DNA of 64,000 nucleotides, taken from contig CM035808.1 of assembly GCA_020466095.1 (NCBI GenBank), positions 15,058,259-15,122,258 on the forward strand, given 5' to 3'. This document shows positions 32,645 to 43,755 of this stretch, in pieces. The position numbers and the translations under genes are program-made. The first letter of the stretch is position 1, and the number at the start of each line of letters is the position of its first letter. The notes under the pieces are model-generated. The model saw nothing but the letters and a program-made list of their open reading frames with translations. It was not told the DNA's origin and made no database searches. The DNA comes from Chlorops oryzae (lineage: Eukaryota; Arthropoda; Insecta; Diptera; Chloropidae).

Positions 32645-33316
32645 CAGATGACTTTTCGTGTCGAAATATAACGCTTGACGAAACAGGGAGCCATCAATAG
32701 ATAACTGAAACCCAAAAAATTTTTTTATTTTTGTTTTTAATACCTATTTTTCCCAACAACTCCATTCACGTCCGGCTTACTGAGTCCGGAGAGTTATGAA
32801 ATTTTATGGTCTTTGTCTAAAGTTTTCATAATGGGCAATAATTGGTCATGCCGCTGCTGATGTTCCAACTAGAAATTTTAAAGCATGCGTGTGTAGGTGT
32901 GTGTGTGTGTGTGTGTGCAAAATGGAGGGGAGTGTTTCTTCGCTCTTTACAATGAAATTTGATCATTTTTTTGTTGCGATTATTCCACGTGGAACCATTG
33001 AAAAAAAAAAATCGATTTAATTAGATAACTGGACTCGGGGGTGATATGCGGTTGAAAAAGGGTTGTTCCCCATAATGAGTGAAAAGGGAAGAAAAATGGA
33101 AAATTTTGCAACTGCAGTAATTTATAAAACCAATTAGCCGTCTATGTAATTAACTTGACAGTAGTTAGGCCTACGAAAGAGAGTATCAATTAGATATGAA
33201 TGTAATGAAACGCCCAATAGTTATGTTATGTCGCGCCATGTCTTGAAATGAGCTCTTGAAGGCAATATAAAGGCTCCAATCGACATTGTTTCAACAGAGC
33301 TCAAAGGACTTAGAAA
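32645..33316. other. Upstream flank of the odorant receptor gene
   Basis: Contains a (GT)n run at 32897-32917. No TATA box is obvious near the receptor start. The 60 bases before the ATG (GTTTCAACAGAGCTC region) are presumably its leader. Confidence 0.5.
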
Positions 33317-35981
33317 ATGGCCGATGGCGAAATGTTGAATTCTAATCGAATGCCTATGAAGAAAAATCGTGGCTTGCTGTACATTCAGCCTTTTGTGGAG
33401 CTTAAGAGAGTTCACAAAAATAAGGAAAAACCCCGAGTGATGTTGATGGAATTGTTGTGCGACTCAGCACGGTAGGCAATTGTGTTGTGAAGATCGTTTG
33501 AAATTGGATTTTGAATTTGTTTGCTTTTTCCATTTTTGTTTTCTTACGGAAGACAACTTTTCATGTGGCCCGATAAAATTGCGCAAAGAAATCCGTTTTA
33601 TATTCTCGGAACTGGAATGTATGTTCTTATTCTTTTCATATTTTGGATAACGATCGCTGTCAATGTCTATTCGACCTTCGATGACATTGTAATGTTTGGA
33701 GAGGGTTTGATGTTCCTCAGTGGCGTAAGTATCCTTAGTTTTGCGTTAAAAATGAAAAAAAAAAACAACAACAAGATAGATTATTAAAACAAAAACTAGG
33801 CCACAATTATTTTCTTCAAGACGATATTATTTTTGGTCAACTACAAGGAAATCGATGCCTTAACTCGCGATTTCGCTGCCATACATGGGAAACTTGCTAA
33901 GTTGGGAAATGAACGAATTCTTCAGCTTCAACGATCGTTTTTCGTTCGAGAAACTGGACTATATTTACTTTTCAATATGGCTGGATGTTTTCTTTTCTTA
34001 ACTCTTGTTTTGCAGCCTCTGTTTACGAATCATCCCATACCTTTACCGGCTTTATTCCCATGCAATATTCAGGATCCGAGCTCACATCCTTGGGCCGTTA
34101 AATTCGTATACCTCTTTCAAGCATCAGCTATAATTTTCGGTCTCGCTGTTTTGTTGAATCTTGAAACAATCGGAGTTTGTTTTATATCTCAAACGTCATT
34201 AAACTTAAGAATTCTTTCATTATGTCTACGCGAACTTGGAACGATTCGGCAAAGATCTGAAGATCAAAATATGTGGTTTGAGCTTCGGGAGCTGGTGTTC
34301 TTTCATCAGAAAATTATTTCGTAAGTAAATATCTATGTAAAATACAGGACCATAGGAAAAATTATGATGTCGAAAGCTCACAATCGTAGCTATTCTGGGC
34401 TATACTGGGCTATTCTGGACTATTCTGGGAGTTCGTGCACACCGAAAATTACGATCACATCTACACTTTTACATTATGCTAATCAAATAAAATCCCTGCA
34501 CTTTCTCTTTTCTTCCATGCAATGCGAAATTCTTCAGTCTTGTCAATGAAATTAATGATGTGTACAGCAACAGCTATTTACTGCAGATATTTTCGAATAC
34601 ATTTATGTTCGGAACAGCTGGATTCGAGGCGTTGCTTGCGCTGGGCAACGTGATCGTTACCTTTAAGTTCATTTTCGTAATGATCGTTGGTGCATTGCAC
34701 TTGTTTTACTGGTGCATAATCGGTAATATTGTATACTTTGACGTAAGTCCGCCTTCTCATATCTGCATATTGCTTAACAAATTCTACAACAGACATTAAT
34801 TCGCAGTCGCAAGAAGTCGCAATAGCCGGCTTTGATGTACATGACTGGTATTACCAATCGCCGGCCTTACAGCGTAATCTAATGTTTTTAATACAACGGG
34901 CGCAGAAGCCATTGACATTTCGTGCCGGCGGCTTTCTACCCTTAACTATGGGGACTTTCAAAAAGGTAAGATTTACATAAGATTTTTACATCATCCTTCA
35001 TTAATAGATATATATATATATGTGTACATTAAGGTGGATCGATTTTTTAACCTCAAATTTCCCTAGCAGAATATTATTCTGTTGCCCATACTTAATAGTT
35101 ATGCCGAAGAAACTATAGGTCAAATATGAATTTTAACCTTCCGCTTTTGCAAACAATGGCTTTTCATGCTATATTCGACTTATTTTGGTCATCTATGTTG
35201 GTAAAAACATCTCAAAAAGCAGAGAAACAATCACTTTAACGTTCCTCAAAATTCGAGCCATTGAAAAAATTTCATATTTTCTTTAATAACTAATTATATA
35301 TTTAAGCATTATGGATGATTTTTAAGCATCAATTTCCCTGCAGAATATTATTCTGTATCACCATATTGGAAATAAGTTAGCGAATTTGAACTTAGCAAAT
35401 ATGAATTTTAACCTCGCTTTTGCAAAAAAGGTCTTTTATGCTAAAATTCGACTTGATTCTGGTCAATCTTTATGTAAAACATCTGAAAAATTTTTGCCAG
35501 AAAAGTACACTTCATAGTTTCATAAATGACCATTAAAAAATTTCAGTCATCTATTAATAACTATCTAAGAAAATGCCAACTTATGATGATTTTTCAAGCA
35601 AAATTTTATTACTTCTCATGCCTAAAATTATGCTAAGAATCACAATAAGAAAAATGCAATTTAAAAACATTTTTGATTACTTAGAAATTTCAATAATTTG
35701 TAGCATGCTTTTAGGCATATTAAAGATGGATCTTCTTTTTGAAAAACTTCGGGTTTGACCTATGGTTCCCTGGGCAATCTTTCTCCAAAAAAATTGTAGA
35801 AACTTATTTAACTAGGGGCAATTTTCATTTCTTTTGTCGAACAAAACGATCCACCTTAGTGTACATATATGTATATATATACATATATATATATATATTA
35901 AAACATTTGTTTCGGAAGATCGTGAAGGTGTCTTACACAGCATTCACCTTGTTGTGCAATGCCTGGAGGAAGGAGGCCTGA
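33317..35981 (+). CDS. Odorant receptor (insect OR, 7tm_6 family), 424 aa, six exons
   Basis: Insect ORs are olfactory-neuron ion-channel subunits that pair with Orco and set odour specificity. My exon model is 33317-33471, 33553-33724, 33800-34320, 34538-34742, 34807-34965 and 35919-35981. All introns are GT-AG and all phases agree, giving 424 residues, normal for the family. Hydrophobic segments lie near residues 69-92, 103-124, 162-184, 210-239, 297-325 and 326-349. The C terminus PLTFRAGGFLPLTMGTFKK and then IVKVSYTAFTLLCNAW is the OR hallmark that precedes and forms the last helix, and the short last exon is typical. The ATG follows GAAA. AATAAA at 36005-36010. The last intron (953 bases) holds a hAT-like element. 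No stop or frameshift was found. The orthologue is not identified. Confidence 0.9.
35030..35858. mobile_element. hAT-like element in the last intron of the receptor gene, 829 bp
   Basis: Inverted ends TAAGGTGGATCG and CGATCCACCTTA are flanked by GTGTACAT on both sides (35022-35029 and 35859-35866), an exact 8-base target duplication. Inside are two diverged tandem units of about 280 bases, recognised by CCCTAGCAGAATATTATTCT at about 35062 and CCCTGCAGAATATTATTCTG at about 35335, each followed by AAATATGAATTTTAACCT and an ATTCGACTT phrase. No transposase. Confidence 0.85.
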
Positions 35982-36139
35982 AGAACTAATTTTCTCAAAT
36001 GGAAAATAAAAAATAAAAAATTTAAGGAACTTATTTATTCAGACTCGAAGAAGTTGAATGTGTTTTTATTGGATTCAAAGCGATTTTATTTGTAATCTCT
36101 TAATATTGATGGTTTTTTTTTATAATGTTTCTTTTCCAA

Positions 36140-36258
36140 TAGTGCAGGAATTCCTTGGAATAAGTTCTGCAAATATTCAACTCATCCAAACATATGGAAG
36201 CAGTTTCAATACTAATTGCTTCTTTGAATGTAGATGGTTCGCAGGAATTTCTGCACTA
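36140..36258. mobile_element. Short TAGTGCAGGAATT hairpin MITE, 119 bp
   Basis: TAGTGCAGGAATTCCTTGGA at the left and TAGTGCAGAAATTCCTGCGA (reverse-complemented) at the right. It lies about 130 bases past the receptor polyadenylation signal. Flanking duplication not evident. Confidence 0.6.
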
Positions 36259-36444
36259 TTAGTTAGAAATCAGGCATGAAAATTTTAAAATCCATATTTT
36301 AATATGTTGCTGGGGCCTGTTGCTAAAAGGAAAATGATGGTATGGTGGTTTGCCTTGCCAATGGCTTCAGATTCATTCGAAAAGGTTTCGATTGAATACG
36401 GTTTAAATTTAACTTCTCTGCGAATGTTCATTCTTATGATAGAG

Positions 36445-36905
36445 ATCGCGCGAGGGAAATCTGTATGATTTACGGGCTAGGCAACCCCGCGGACCGTAGC
36501 CAACTGTCAACCAATACAGACCGACTGGACGTGGAGTCATAAAGGTGGTAGCATCGTAGTGGAGGCGGTGCGATCAGTTTTACCATATGACCGATAATTC
36601 GAATTGGCTATAGTTGTAGTCACGCCTTTAACTAGACTTAACATGGTACGACGGGGACCGGCGGCCCGGGATACGTTTTGGTATTCTACCGGTCATTGGG
36701 AACGGCCCTTCGTAGTAGTAGTATCGTGAGGACTGTGGTCATTTATGAGGTGAGGATAGCACCGTTTCCCTACCCCGGATAGCCGAATCGGTCCATACCC
36801 ACTGAGGAGGCAAGATGGGAACACGGAGGTGGCGGCCCTTGGAAACCCTTACAAGTCGAGTGAAGTCCCATGGATACAGACTATAAAGCAATTTGGAGTT
36901 CTGTT
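36445..36905. other. GC-richer island of unknown origin
   Basis: About 460 bases with clearly higher G+C than both flanks, full of GG and CC words (for example GGACCGGCGGCCCGGGATAC at about 36655). All frames hit stops, so it is not an exon as it stands. The 3' side ends in an A-rich stretch at about 36995. A LINE untranslated region or foreign insert is possible; I do not recognise it. Confidence 0.4.
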
Positions 36906-38639
36906 ATGACAGACAATATATTAAATATACTAGAAGAACCCGGTGAACTTCCTTTCGCTTCCGAAGGAGTCAATGAGTCAAAAATCAATTAATAAAAATT
37001 TGCTAAAAAAGTTAAACGAGTAAAGCTTTTTCATCACTCTTGCCAGTTTTGGGGAATCTGCCCTAAATTAAGAGGCATTTCTGATCTTTAGTGGAGTCTT
37101 AGGGCAGAAATGTTGTTAGGAAAATTTTTGTGGGACGAAATTTTTTTTTTTAGAAGATTTCAAAATTAAATTTTTTTTTCACGAATTTTGGCCTTGTTTT
37201 GAGACATTCAGGGAAATATTCCCCTAAGTTATCTGGCAACAGTGTTTCTCATAAACACTTTTTGATGAACGTCGTCCTCCCTCTCTAGCCTTCTCCCTCC
37301 TTCCCTCCTTCCGCGACCTCCATCATTCCCACTTTCTCTTTGTCCCTCGCTCTTGTTCGAGTTACTTTCGCAATTATAATAAGTACTTACAAGTAAGGAT
37401 AATTCTTTGTTTCCCTCTTAAGTCCATTCCCACGGTAAAAAAAAAAAAAAATTACGTAGCCTTGGAGTGAATTTGTTGGCCGATTTGACACGAAAGAGGT
37501 TGCAATGCACTTAAATATTTTACTTCCACTTTCGCGTATAATTGCTAACGTTTTTAATTGGCATGTAATTATATAAATGTGGCAACGTATTGAATGTGTA
37601 CGCGCCTTCATATGAAAACAGTTTGCACACGTGCTAGGAGAAAGCTTTCCAACAAATCCTTAGGAATTAAAAACAATTTGCAATCAAAAAATCGATTCTT
37701 TATGCCATCAAGGAGACCGTACGAAAGATTATAGGAATCCTGAGTGGTAGGTATAAAAATTAGCAGATGACAGTTCACAAATTGGACAGTGATGCGCCTT
37801 AACCGATTTTAAGGCTAAATTCCGGTTTTTAATTTTTTATATTATAATAATAATAAACATTTTTTTTTCAGTCCTAAACACTGATGCGACGCACAGTGGT
37901 CAACTGTCAAAATTGGTCAACCCCTAGGGGTACCTCCCATAGACCCATAGTTATAGCTTTGTATGGTAGCTAACTCTAAAAGTCAACCGATTTTAACAAA
38001 ACTCAGTCAGAATGTTGGCTATGCAAAAATATGGATGTGTGCCAAAAATTATTCAAATTGGTCAGACCCTTTGAAGTTCCGATATTTCGTATTTACCCGC
38101 CTGTGCCACCATACTTATCACATTCGTTCAGAATTCTCCGAACACTGGTTCCAACCTCCTTCAACCAGAAATATCTGTCAAAAATTGTCTATAAGTATCA
38201 ATATCATTCCCATTCCGAGAAGGGTTAGATGTTCTAACTAAGACTTTTCTTAAATTAAAACAAAACAAAACATATGGATCCAATACAAAATTTTCAAAAC
38301 CTGCTCCAAAACCAGAGATTTTCAGTTTTAAATTACCAGTATCCCAAAACAATAAAATAAATGCAGAATATTATGATTAAAATTTTTAGTGCGAATTTAA
38401 TTTGAATTCGGTAGTTGAACTTCAAACTATAAAACAGAACATAATGTGAGCAGAAAATAATTTAAAAAACATGAAAATTCCCTTGAAAACAAAATTTTTC
38501 AAGTTTACCGCTAAATTAAACTACTTTTTAATTCTTCAATCAAAAAAAAAAAAAAATTCGTTCCGGTACTCTAAAATTTTTTTCGTTCAAAATGAAGTTA
38601 TATTATTTCAAAATTCCATACAAAAACAGACATTTTTTG
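36906..38639. other. No gene recognised
   Basis: AT-rich intergenic DNA with A/T runs at 37140, 37437-37451 and 38540. A CTTCCCTCC-rich pyrimidine patch lies at about 37277-37320. Small frames around 37963-38241 have no recognisable features. Confidence 0.45.
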
Positions 38640-38760
38640 AAGCGCTACAGCTCGTAAACGGTACCTCCTAGGCAGTTGCTGTAGAAGCAAAAACTACTCG
38701 TATTGCATCGACCTATCGAGGGTTTTATTTTGTACACTTTTTCCCGGGACACCCTGTATA
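38640..38760 (-). repeat. Diverged copy of the GGGTGTCCCG MITE (one end)
   Basis: Ends CCCGGGACACCCTGTATA and includes the reverse complement of GGTACCGTTTACGAGCTGTAG found inside 16892-17079, plus CCTATCGA matching GATAGGTC there. The partner end was not found. Confidence 0.55.
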
Positions 38761-38807
38761 TTCTTTTGTCTCTCAAATGGCGAAAAAATTATATGATTGT
38801 CTCTATT

Positions 38808-39126
38808 GAGGCCTTCTACACTAGGCAATTTTAGTTGCGCAACTCATATCGAATTCTCTTTTGGAGTTGCTTTTTTGTCTACATTGGGTCAGCAACTCGA
38901 GTTGCCGATCGTCAAAAACAACCCCGACGCCACTTACACGTTTGAACGTAAGAAAGAGATGCCATTTTCACGTTTGAAAGTAAGAAAGAGATGCACAAAA
39001 CGTATCGCACAAAATTGCCTGTACGAGCAACTCGCGACAGCAATTTTCCCCTTACCTTCCCCGTACCGCGTCTTTCCTACAAACTCGCGAGTTGCGCAAC
39101 TAAAATTGCCTAGTGTAGAAGGCCTC
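38808..39126. mobile_element. MITE with 38-bp inverted ends, 319 bp, ATT flanks
   Basis: GAGGCCTTCTACACTAGGCA and then ATTTTAGTTGCGCAACTC at both ends, inverted and near-perfect. ATT stands directly outside both ends (38805-38807 and 39127-39129), a possible 3-base target duplication. The interior has a direct repeat around CACGTTTGAACGTAAGAAAG and CACGTTTGAAAGTAAGAAAG, 31 bases apart. The 118-codon frame over it is not a gene. A truncated end lies at 31709. Confidence 0.8.
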
Positions 39127-39883
39127 ATTGGTTCAAAAGTTACAGATTTTTGACCGACCTAACCTCAGTCTGAACCACTGTGCGGCGGCTACTGTAATAC
39201 GAATCTGTCGCTTCGTCTATTTTTTGCGTCGTCGACGCAACTACCGTAATAGGCCCGAATATTTCCCGGGGCTTTTTAACCTGTATTGGCCTTCTTCACA
39301 ACACTCTTGGATTAGTGGTAGCACACCATCTAAAGAGATAAAAACCCATTTGAGCGCCTTTTTTCATTGGCACGCATCGTAAAGAATACTCAAATATTCA
39401 AATAATTTTGAAATAAAGCGAGATTTCCTTAGACAACTAGCTTGCCAGAGGTCGCATGCTGTCTCTATTGGTAGTCTATAGCTTTCAAGTCAACAAAATA
39501 CTAATCCAAGTGGTTTGTGATTATAAATGTGAATATTTTTGTTCATTATTAGACGCAAAAGACCCAATGTTCCCTTTCGATAGACCCCTCGGCTATATCC
39601 GAAGCATTCAATAAAATCCGTAGCATTTTTCAAGTTCAATTTTCTCATTCCAAAAAACATTGACTAGTATCTAAATAGGCCATGAATGAGAGAAAAGTTC
39701 AAATTTTTAGTTTACCTTCCAAATCGAAAATCAGTCGAAGGTGTGTCCATTTGAACTGAACTAAAATAAAATAAAATAAAATTCAAACCTTTGGAACTGC
39801 CTAGAACAGTATTTATACAACAGTAAAAGTTTCCACATTTGTGGTTCCATTTCGAAAGGGCTCTTTTTGTTTTCAAAGAAAAA

Positions 39884-40063
39884 ATGTGTTACCGGTATTG
39901 TGGATCTCCTCTTCCTTGCACTGCTTATTGTGGACCCTGTGGATTCTTTACTCCTCCATGCGCCGGAAGGGATTGCGTTAACTGCCAAGCCTACGGTCCA
40001 TTCTGTGGTCCAGCCGGATCCTTATGCGAAAGGGGTGGATGTGGCGGATGTGGCGGATGGTGA
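39884..40063 (+). CDS. Met-Cys Cys/Gly/Pro-rich protein, 59 aa (copy B of a duplicated pair)
   Basis: It opens MCYRYCGSPLPCTAYCGPCG and continues through FFTPPCAGRDCVNCQAYGPF, then CGPAGSLCERGGCGGCGGW and TGA. The true start is this ATG; the longer frame reaches back through a GTG and is not needed. Compared with the 31198 gene it has Tyr for Phe at residue 5, Ala for Pro, Val for Ala, and three extra residues (including Glu-Arg) in the Gly-Cys tail. Upstream blocks AACCTTTGGAACTG and AAAAGTTTCC match copy A. AATAAA at 40293-40298. Same inferred sperm-tail role. Confidence 0.82.
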   Translation: MCYRYCGSPLPCTAYCGPCGFFTPPCAGRDCVNCQAYGPFCGPAGSLCERGGCGGCGGW

Positions 40064-40299
40064 GTCGTGTTGTTGCAGACCAGACCCAGGACGCTTCTAA
40101 AAGTTATTATGAGCATTCCTTTCGGAGAAATTCAGCAGTTCCAAAGGTTAAATTCCAGCAAATCTGTTTGAAAATGTTTAACCAAAATGTTCACCTTCCT
40201 CTATTTTGGAGCCTCAAAGCACTATTTTTTTTATATTTATATATTCCAGCTGATTGTCCTTTAGGGCGATAGCAAGGTTTTTTTTTTTATACAATAAAA

Positions 40300-40800
40300 T
40301 TGAATCCAATTGAAAGGACGTTATTTCATCGGGTTGTGGGTAATTCCGGTTGAGGCCGCCAAAGGACAAATTCCTTACGATCGCGCGCTTTTTTGTATTC
40401 CCGGATATGCGGCATGTGCCTGAATGAAGCGAAATCGATTGTGGTGGTAGTGCAGTTTGGAATACATAGCCTGGGGGTCCTTGGAGAAGGCACTCGTTGG
40501 AATCATCCTGTCCTTTAGGATGTTGTGTTATCGCGGCCAGTGTATCTATCGCCAGGAAGTGGATGAGCCACTCCAGACCTTAATAGAGCATATTTAATGT
40601 TCCGGCGTTCATCCAAAAAGCTTTAACGCGAATCTAATCAACATGAATTCGAACATATCCGTCTGTAATTAATGGTTCATACATGACTTGGGAGGCGGTC
40701 ACGTTTCTTCAATCACGGCCTCAAGCGTGTGAGCTTCGTATGTGCGCGATGGGGGAATTCTACATCAAAAGGCTCCTTTGTTCCTAAAAGTCCTATTCGC
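40300..40800 (-). other. Less AT-rich stretch with an open minus-strand frame, not identified
   Basis: On the minus strand a frame without an ATG stays open from about 40580 to 40285 (for example IHFLAIDTLAAITQHPKG and GPPGYVFQTALPPQSISLHS). An overlapping frame also gives a plausible run with HYHHNRFRFIQAHAAYPG. Neither matches a family I know. It may be a decayed gene fragment. Confidence 0.3.
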
Positions 40801-41560
40801 ACGGGCTCCATTAATTTCACACGTTCACTTGCATTTTATGCTTTTCTTAAGGCTCTTCATTTACGAGAGCCATAAAATTACCTAATTTGCAGTTAAATTG
40901 AGTTGCACATCTTCATATGCTCTTGGTACTGAATTTTTATAATTGAATAGATCTTTGTAATCTGTTGGAGTAAAACTTATAGGGGGAGCCTTTATTTCTC
41001 TAAAAGCGTGGAAATTTTGAGCCGAGTTTGACTTAAACCGCGTTGCAATAAATTTAAAATTTGTAGATTTTGGGGCCTATTGCAGTAGTCGTCACTATCG
41101 TCTCCATCGCTTCGCTCCTTAATAGCTAATACGGTACTTTTTCTAGATGACGACGAAATTTAAATGAAATTGGTAGCAATTTTTAATTCGGAAAATTGAA
41201 CAAATCCTATAAAAATTTGTTTCTCACACCCAGTTTTAAGAGCAAAAAAAAATTTGGAAAGCTCAAGCGAAAATTAAGGAAACCCAACTAATGTCGAGAG
41301 GAGATTTTTTAAGACAGAATGGAAATTTTAAGTTTTCATGGATCCTGGATCCTTCAAGAAAAAGTGAAAAATTTTGCTTTAAAAATTTTGCACTCGAACT
41401 TCCAGCTGCTGGAATACCACTAATGTGAGATTCTGTGTGCTTGCATTTTGTAAGTAGAGGAAAAGAGGACTTGTTGAGCTCCCACGGTGAAGAATTCATA
41501 GTTTGCTTACCTCTATTTTCGGGCTTTCTCTTGGCTCACATAAAATTCTTCTCTAGTTTA
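40801..41560. other. No gene recognised
   Basis: AT-rich. Around 41390-41424 the words TGGAATACCACTAATG resemble the ends of the TAGTGGTATTC MITEs, as a one-sided relic. Confidence 0.4.
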
Positions 41561-41899
41561 AGGGCCGTTTTTTCATCCTACTTTTAAGCTCTATCTGCCA
41601 GTTATATTTAATTTTCTTATTCGGGCATGCTCTAGAAATCGAATCCCCATAAAAAATTCGAAATAGCTGAAATTTCTATTGAAAACACATTTTCCACATA
41701 CTAGAAAATGAAAAATTTTAGTCGACGATAGAACTTTTTCGATTCTCTATCAGTAGTCGACAATCATAATAGGGGTGATTGATTTCGAACTTTTTTATTC
41801 GGATTCGATTTCTAGAGCATGCCTGATTAATCAAATTTGTATGAAATTATCATCCGGATACTTTAACTTACAGATCGAAAAAGATGAGAAAACGGCCCT
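41561..41899. mobile_element. Palindromic MITE with AGGGCCGTTTT ends, 339 bp
   Basis: Left AGGGCCGTTTTTTCATCC and right (reverse-complemented) AGGGCCGTTTTCTCATC. A second inverted pair inside, GCATGCTCTAGAAATCGAAT, lies at about 41627 and, inverted, 41805. TTA/TA flanks. Non-coding. Confidence 0.65.
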
Positions 41900-43755
41900 T
41901 AGTCTCAAGGTGCAAGGCAAGTAAAGCTCCTTTAACAAGTATTTTGCTTTCACTTGGCAAGTGTGGTTCATCATAAATCACTTTCAGTACCATAACTCGC
42001 ATTTTGCAAATAATTCAGACGCAAGAAAACACGAAATCTGTGAAATAATTTCCAATCTGTCATCAATAGGGTAATTGGTTTATTTCTGACAAGCAAACCA
42101 ATAAAATCGGTTCTTGTAACTCCAAAATCCAAGGCCAATTCTGATTCGAACATAAAACCGACAAAATATATTTCTGTAACACCTTGGCATATTTTTTTTT
42201 TGTCGATTTCAATTTCAATTCCGATAGCTATTGGTTTCTATAACCCCGAATAAAAAAAAATTTGTTGATCTTCGCTCAAAAATATTCAGAAGACTTAAAT
42301 CTTTCATATTCCCTTCTCCATTGTGCTTAGGAAGGCAGATTTTTTTCGAATTCCGCACGGAAAAGCCCCCGGAATATATTTAGAACCGGGCTGATAGTTT
42401 CTTTGCACCGTAAATCACGCTAAATTAATTGAAAACTGAAATTTTCGACTCGCATAATATGAGAGAACTTTTTTGGAATCCAACGACCAGTGTTGTGGGA
42501 ATGACGTCGAAATGAAAACTTAAAATTTTCGCATCGCGTCACATGCAAATAATGTCTTCTTATACCTACAAAAAAAAAAAAAATTAAAAAAGCTACGCGA
42601 GGACAAGCGGACAGACGCAGCGTCGTTAATTGTACAAGAAAACCACAAGAATGAGACGCACATCGCGCGCTTTATCTACGGCAAAGTATGTCATTCGATA
42701 CGCTCCTTTGAAAAATCTCGTCATAAAAAGCATCGGAGGCAGCAGTAACCACAGAAAACTTCGGAAATATTTACCATAATTAATGCCAACATTTTGCAAG
42801 TAAAAAAAAAAAAAAAAGAACCAAAATTAAAATGAAAATTATAGCTAAAAAATTATTAAACTTTAAGGAAATATTCAGCATGCACTTAACCCCAAACCAT
42901 CGTCTGTTTATACGAGACGCAAGGAAATGCAAGGAAGGAAGCCATCTGAAAGCGCCGAGCGCATTGTGTAGCTAATCCTTTGGTAATCCGCGTTTGAATA
43001 ACAATTGCAAGCCACGCTGAATTCCTTTCCTTCTGCGATAACATTTCAATTTCGCGCTTAGCATAAAAAACGAGAAAATCACGAATGCGGAATGAGCATG
43101 AAAAGGGATGATATAAAATAAAATATAAATAAAAAAATAAAACAAAAAAAATTCAATATAAATAATATTGAAGTAGAATAGGAGTGAACTGAAACTGAAC
43201 CAAAAAAGGCAATAATATCGATATAAGCCGCAATGCTAGACTATTGAGCTTGCAAATGCCAATCAGCGCAAATGAACTCGACAACAAAACCTCTCTGCCA
43301 GCCAACCGAACTCGAATGAAGAATAGATATTGGCCATAGTCTCAACAAATGCCGCAGCAACAATGCACACTCGCATCGAGGTATGAAGAAGGCAATGGCA
43401 ATATCCCGGCATTTTGTATTAAAATCCTGTAAGTACTTGAAGTCGTCGTTGTCATTATTGCAGTCGTGACGTGACGATAGCGTTCACTCCGGCACTCTTT
43501 CTGGTTGTCGATTAAAAACGTTGCAAATTCACAATGGATAGATTATTCCTTCAATTTTTTTTTTTTTTTGGTTTTTTCGTCCATTTTATGGGTTCTTTGG
43601 AGTAAAGGAGTTTGTGCGTATGTATGCTTCTCCTCGATGGAATACCATATCTTGTATTTATTGATCCATTAAAAATTAGTTATAAAAAGAACCAATCTTT
43701 GACCCACGATTCTTATCAATAACATGGCCTTGCAAACTCCACAAGCGGACACAAA
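41900..43755. other. No gene recognised
   Basis: AT-rich sequence with A-runs (42570, 42805) and a one-sided CAGCCCGG-type relic near 42350-42395. The stretch 42590-43060 and 43200-43520 looks like unique, repeat-poor intergenic DNA. Confidence 0.45.

Noticed and set aside
38797..39153. 118-codon plus-strand frame
   Set aside because: It is confined to a MITE and reads the same peptide at each end because of the inverted repeats.
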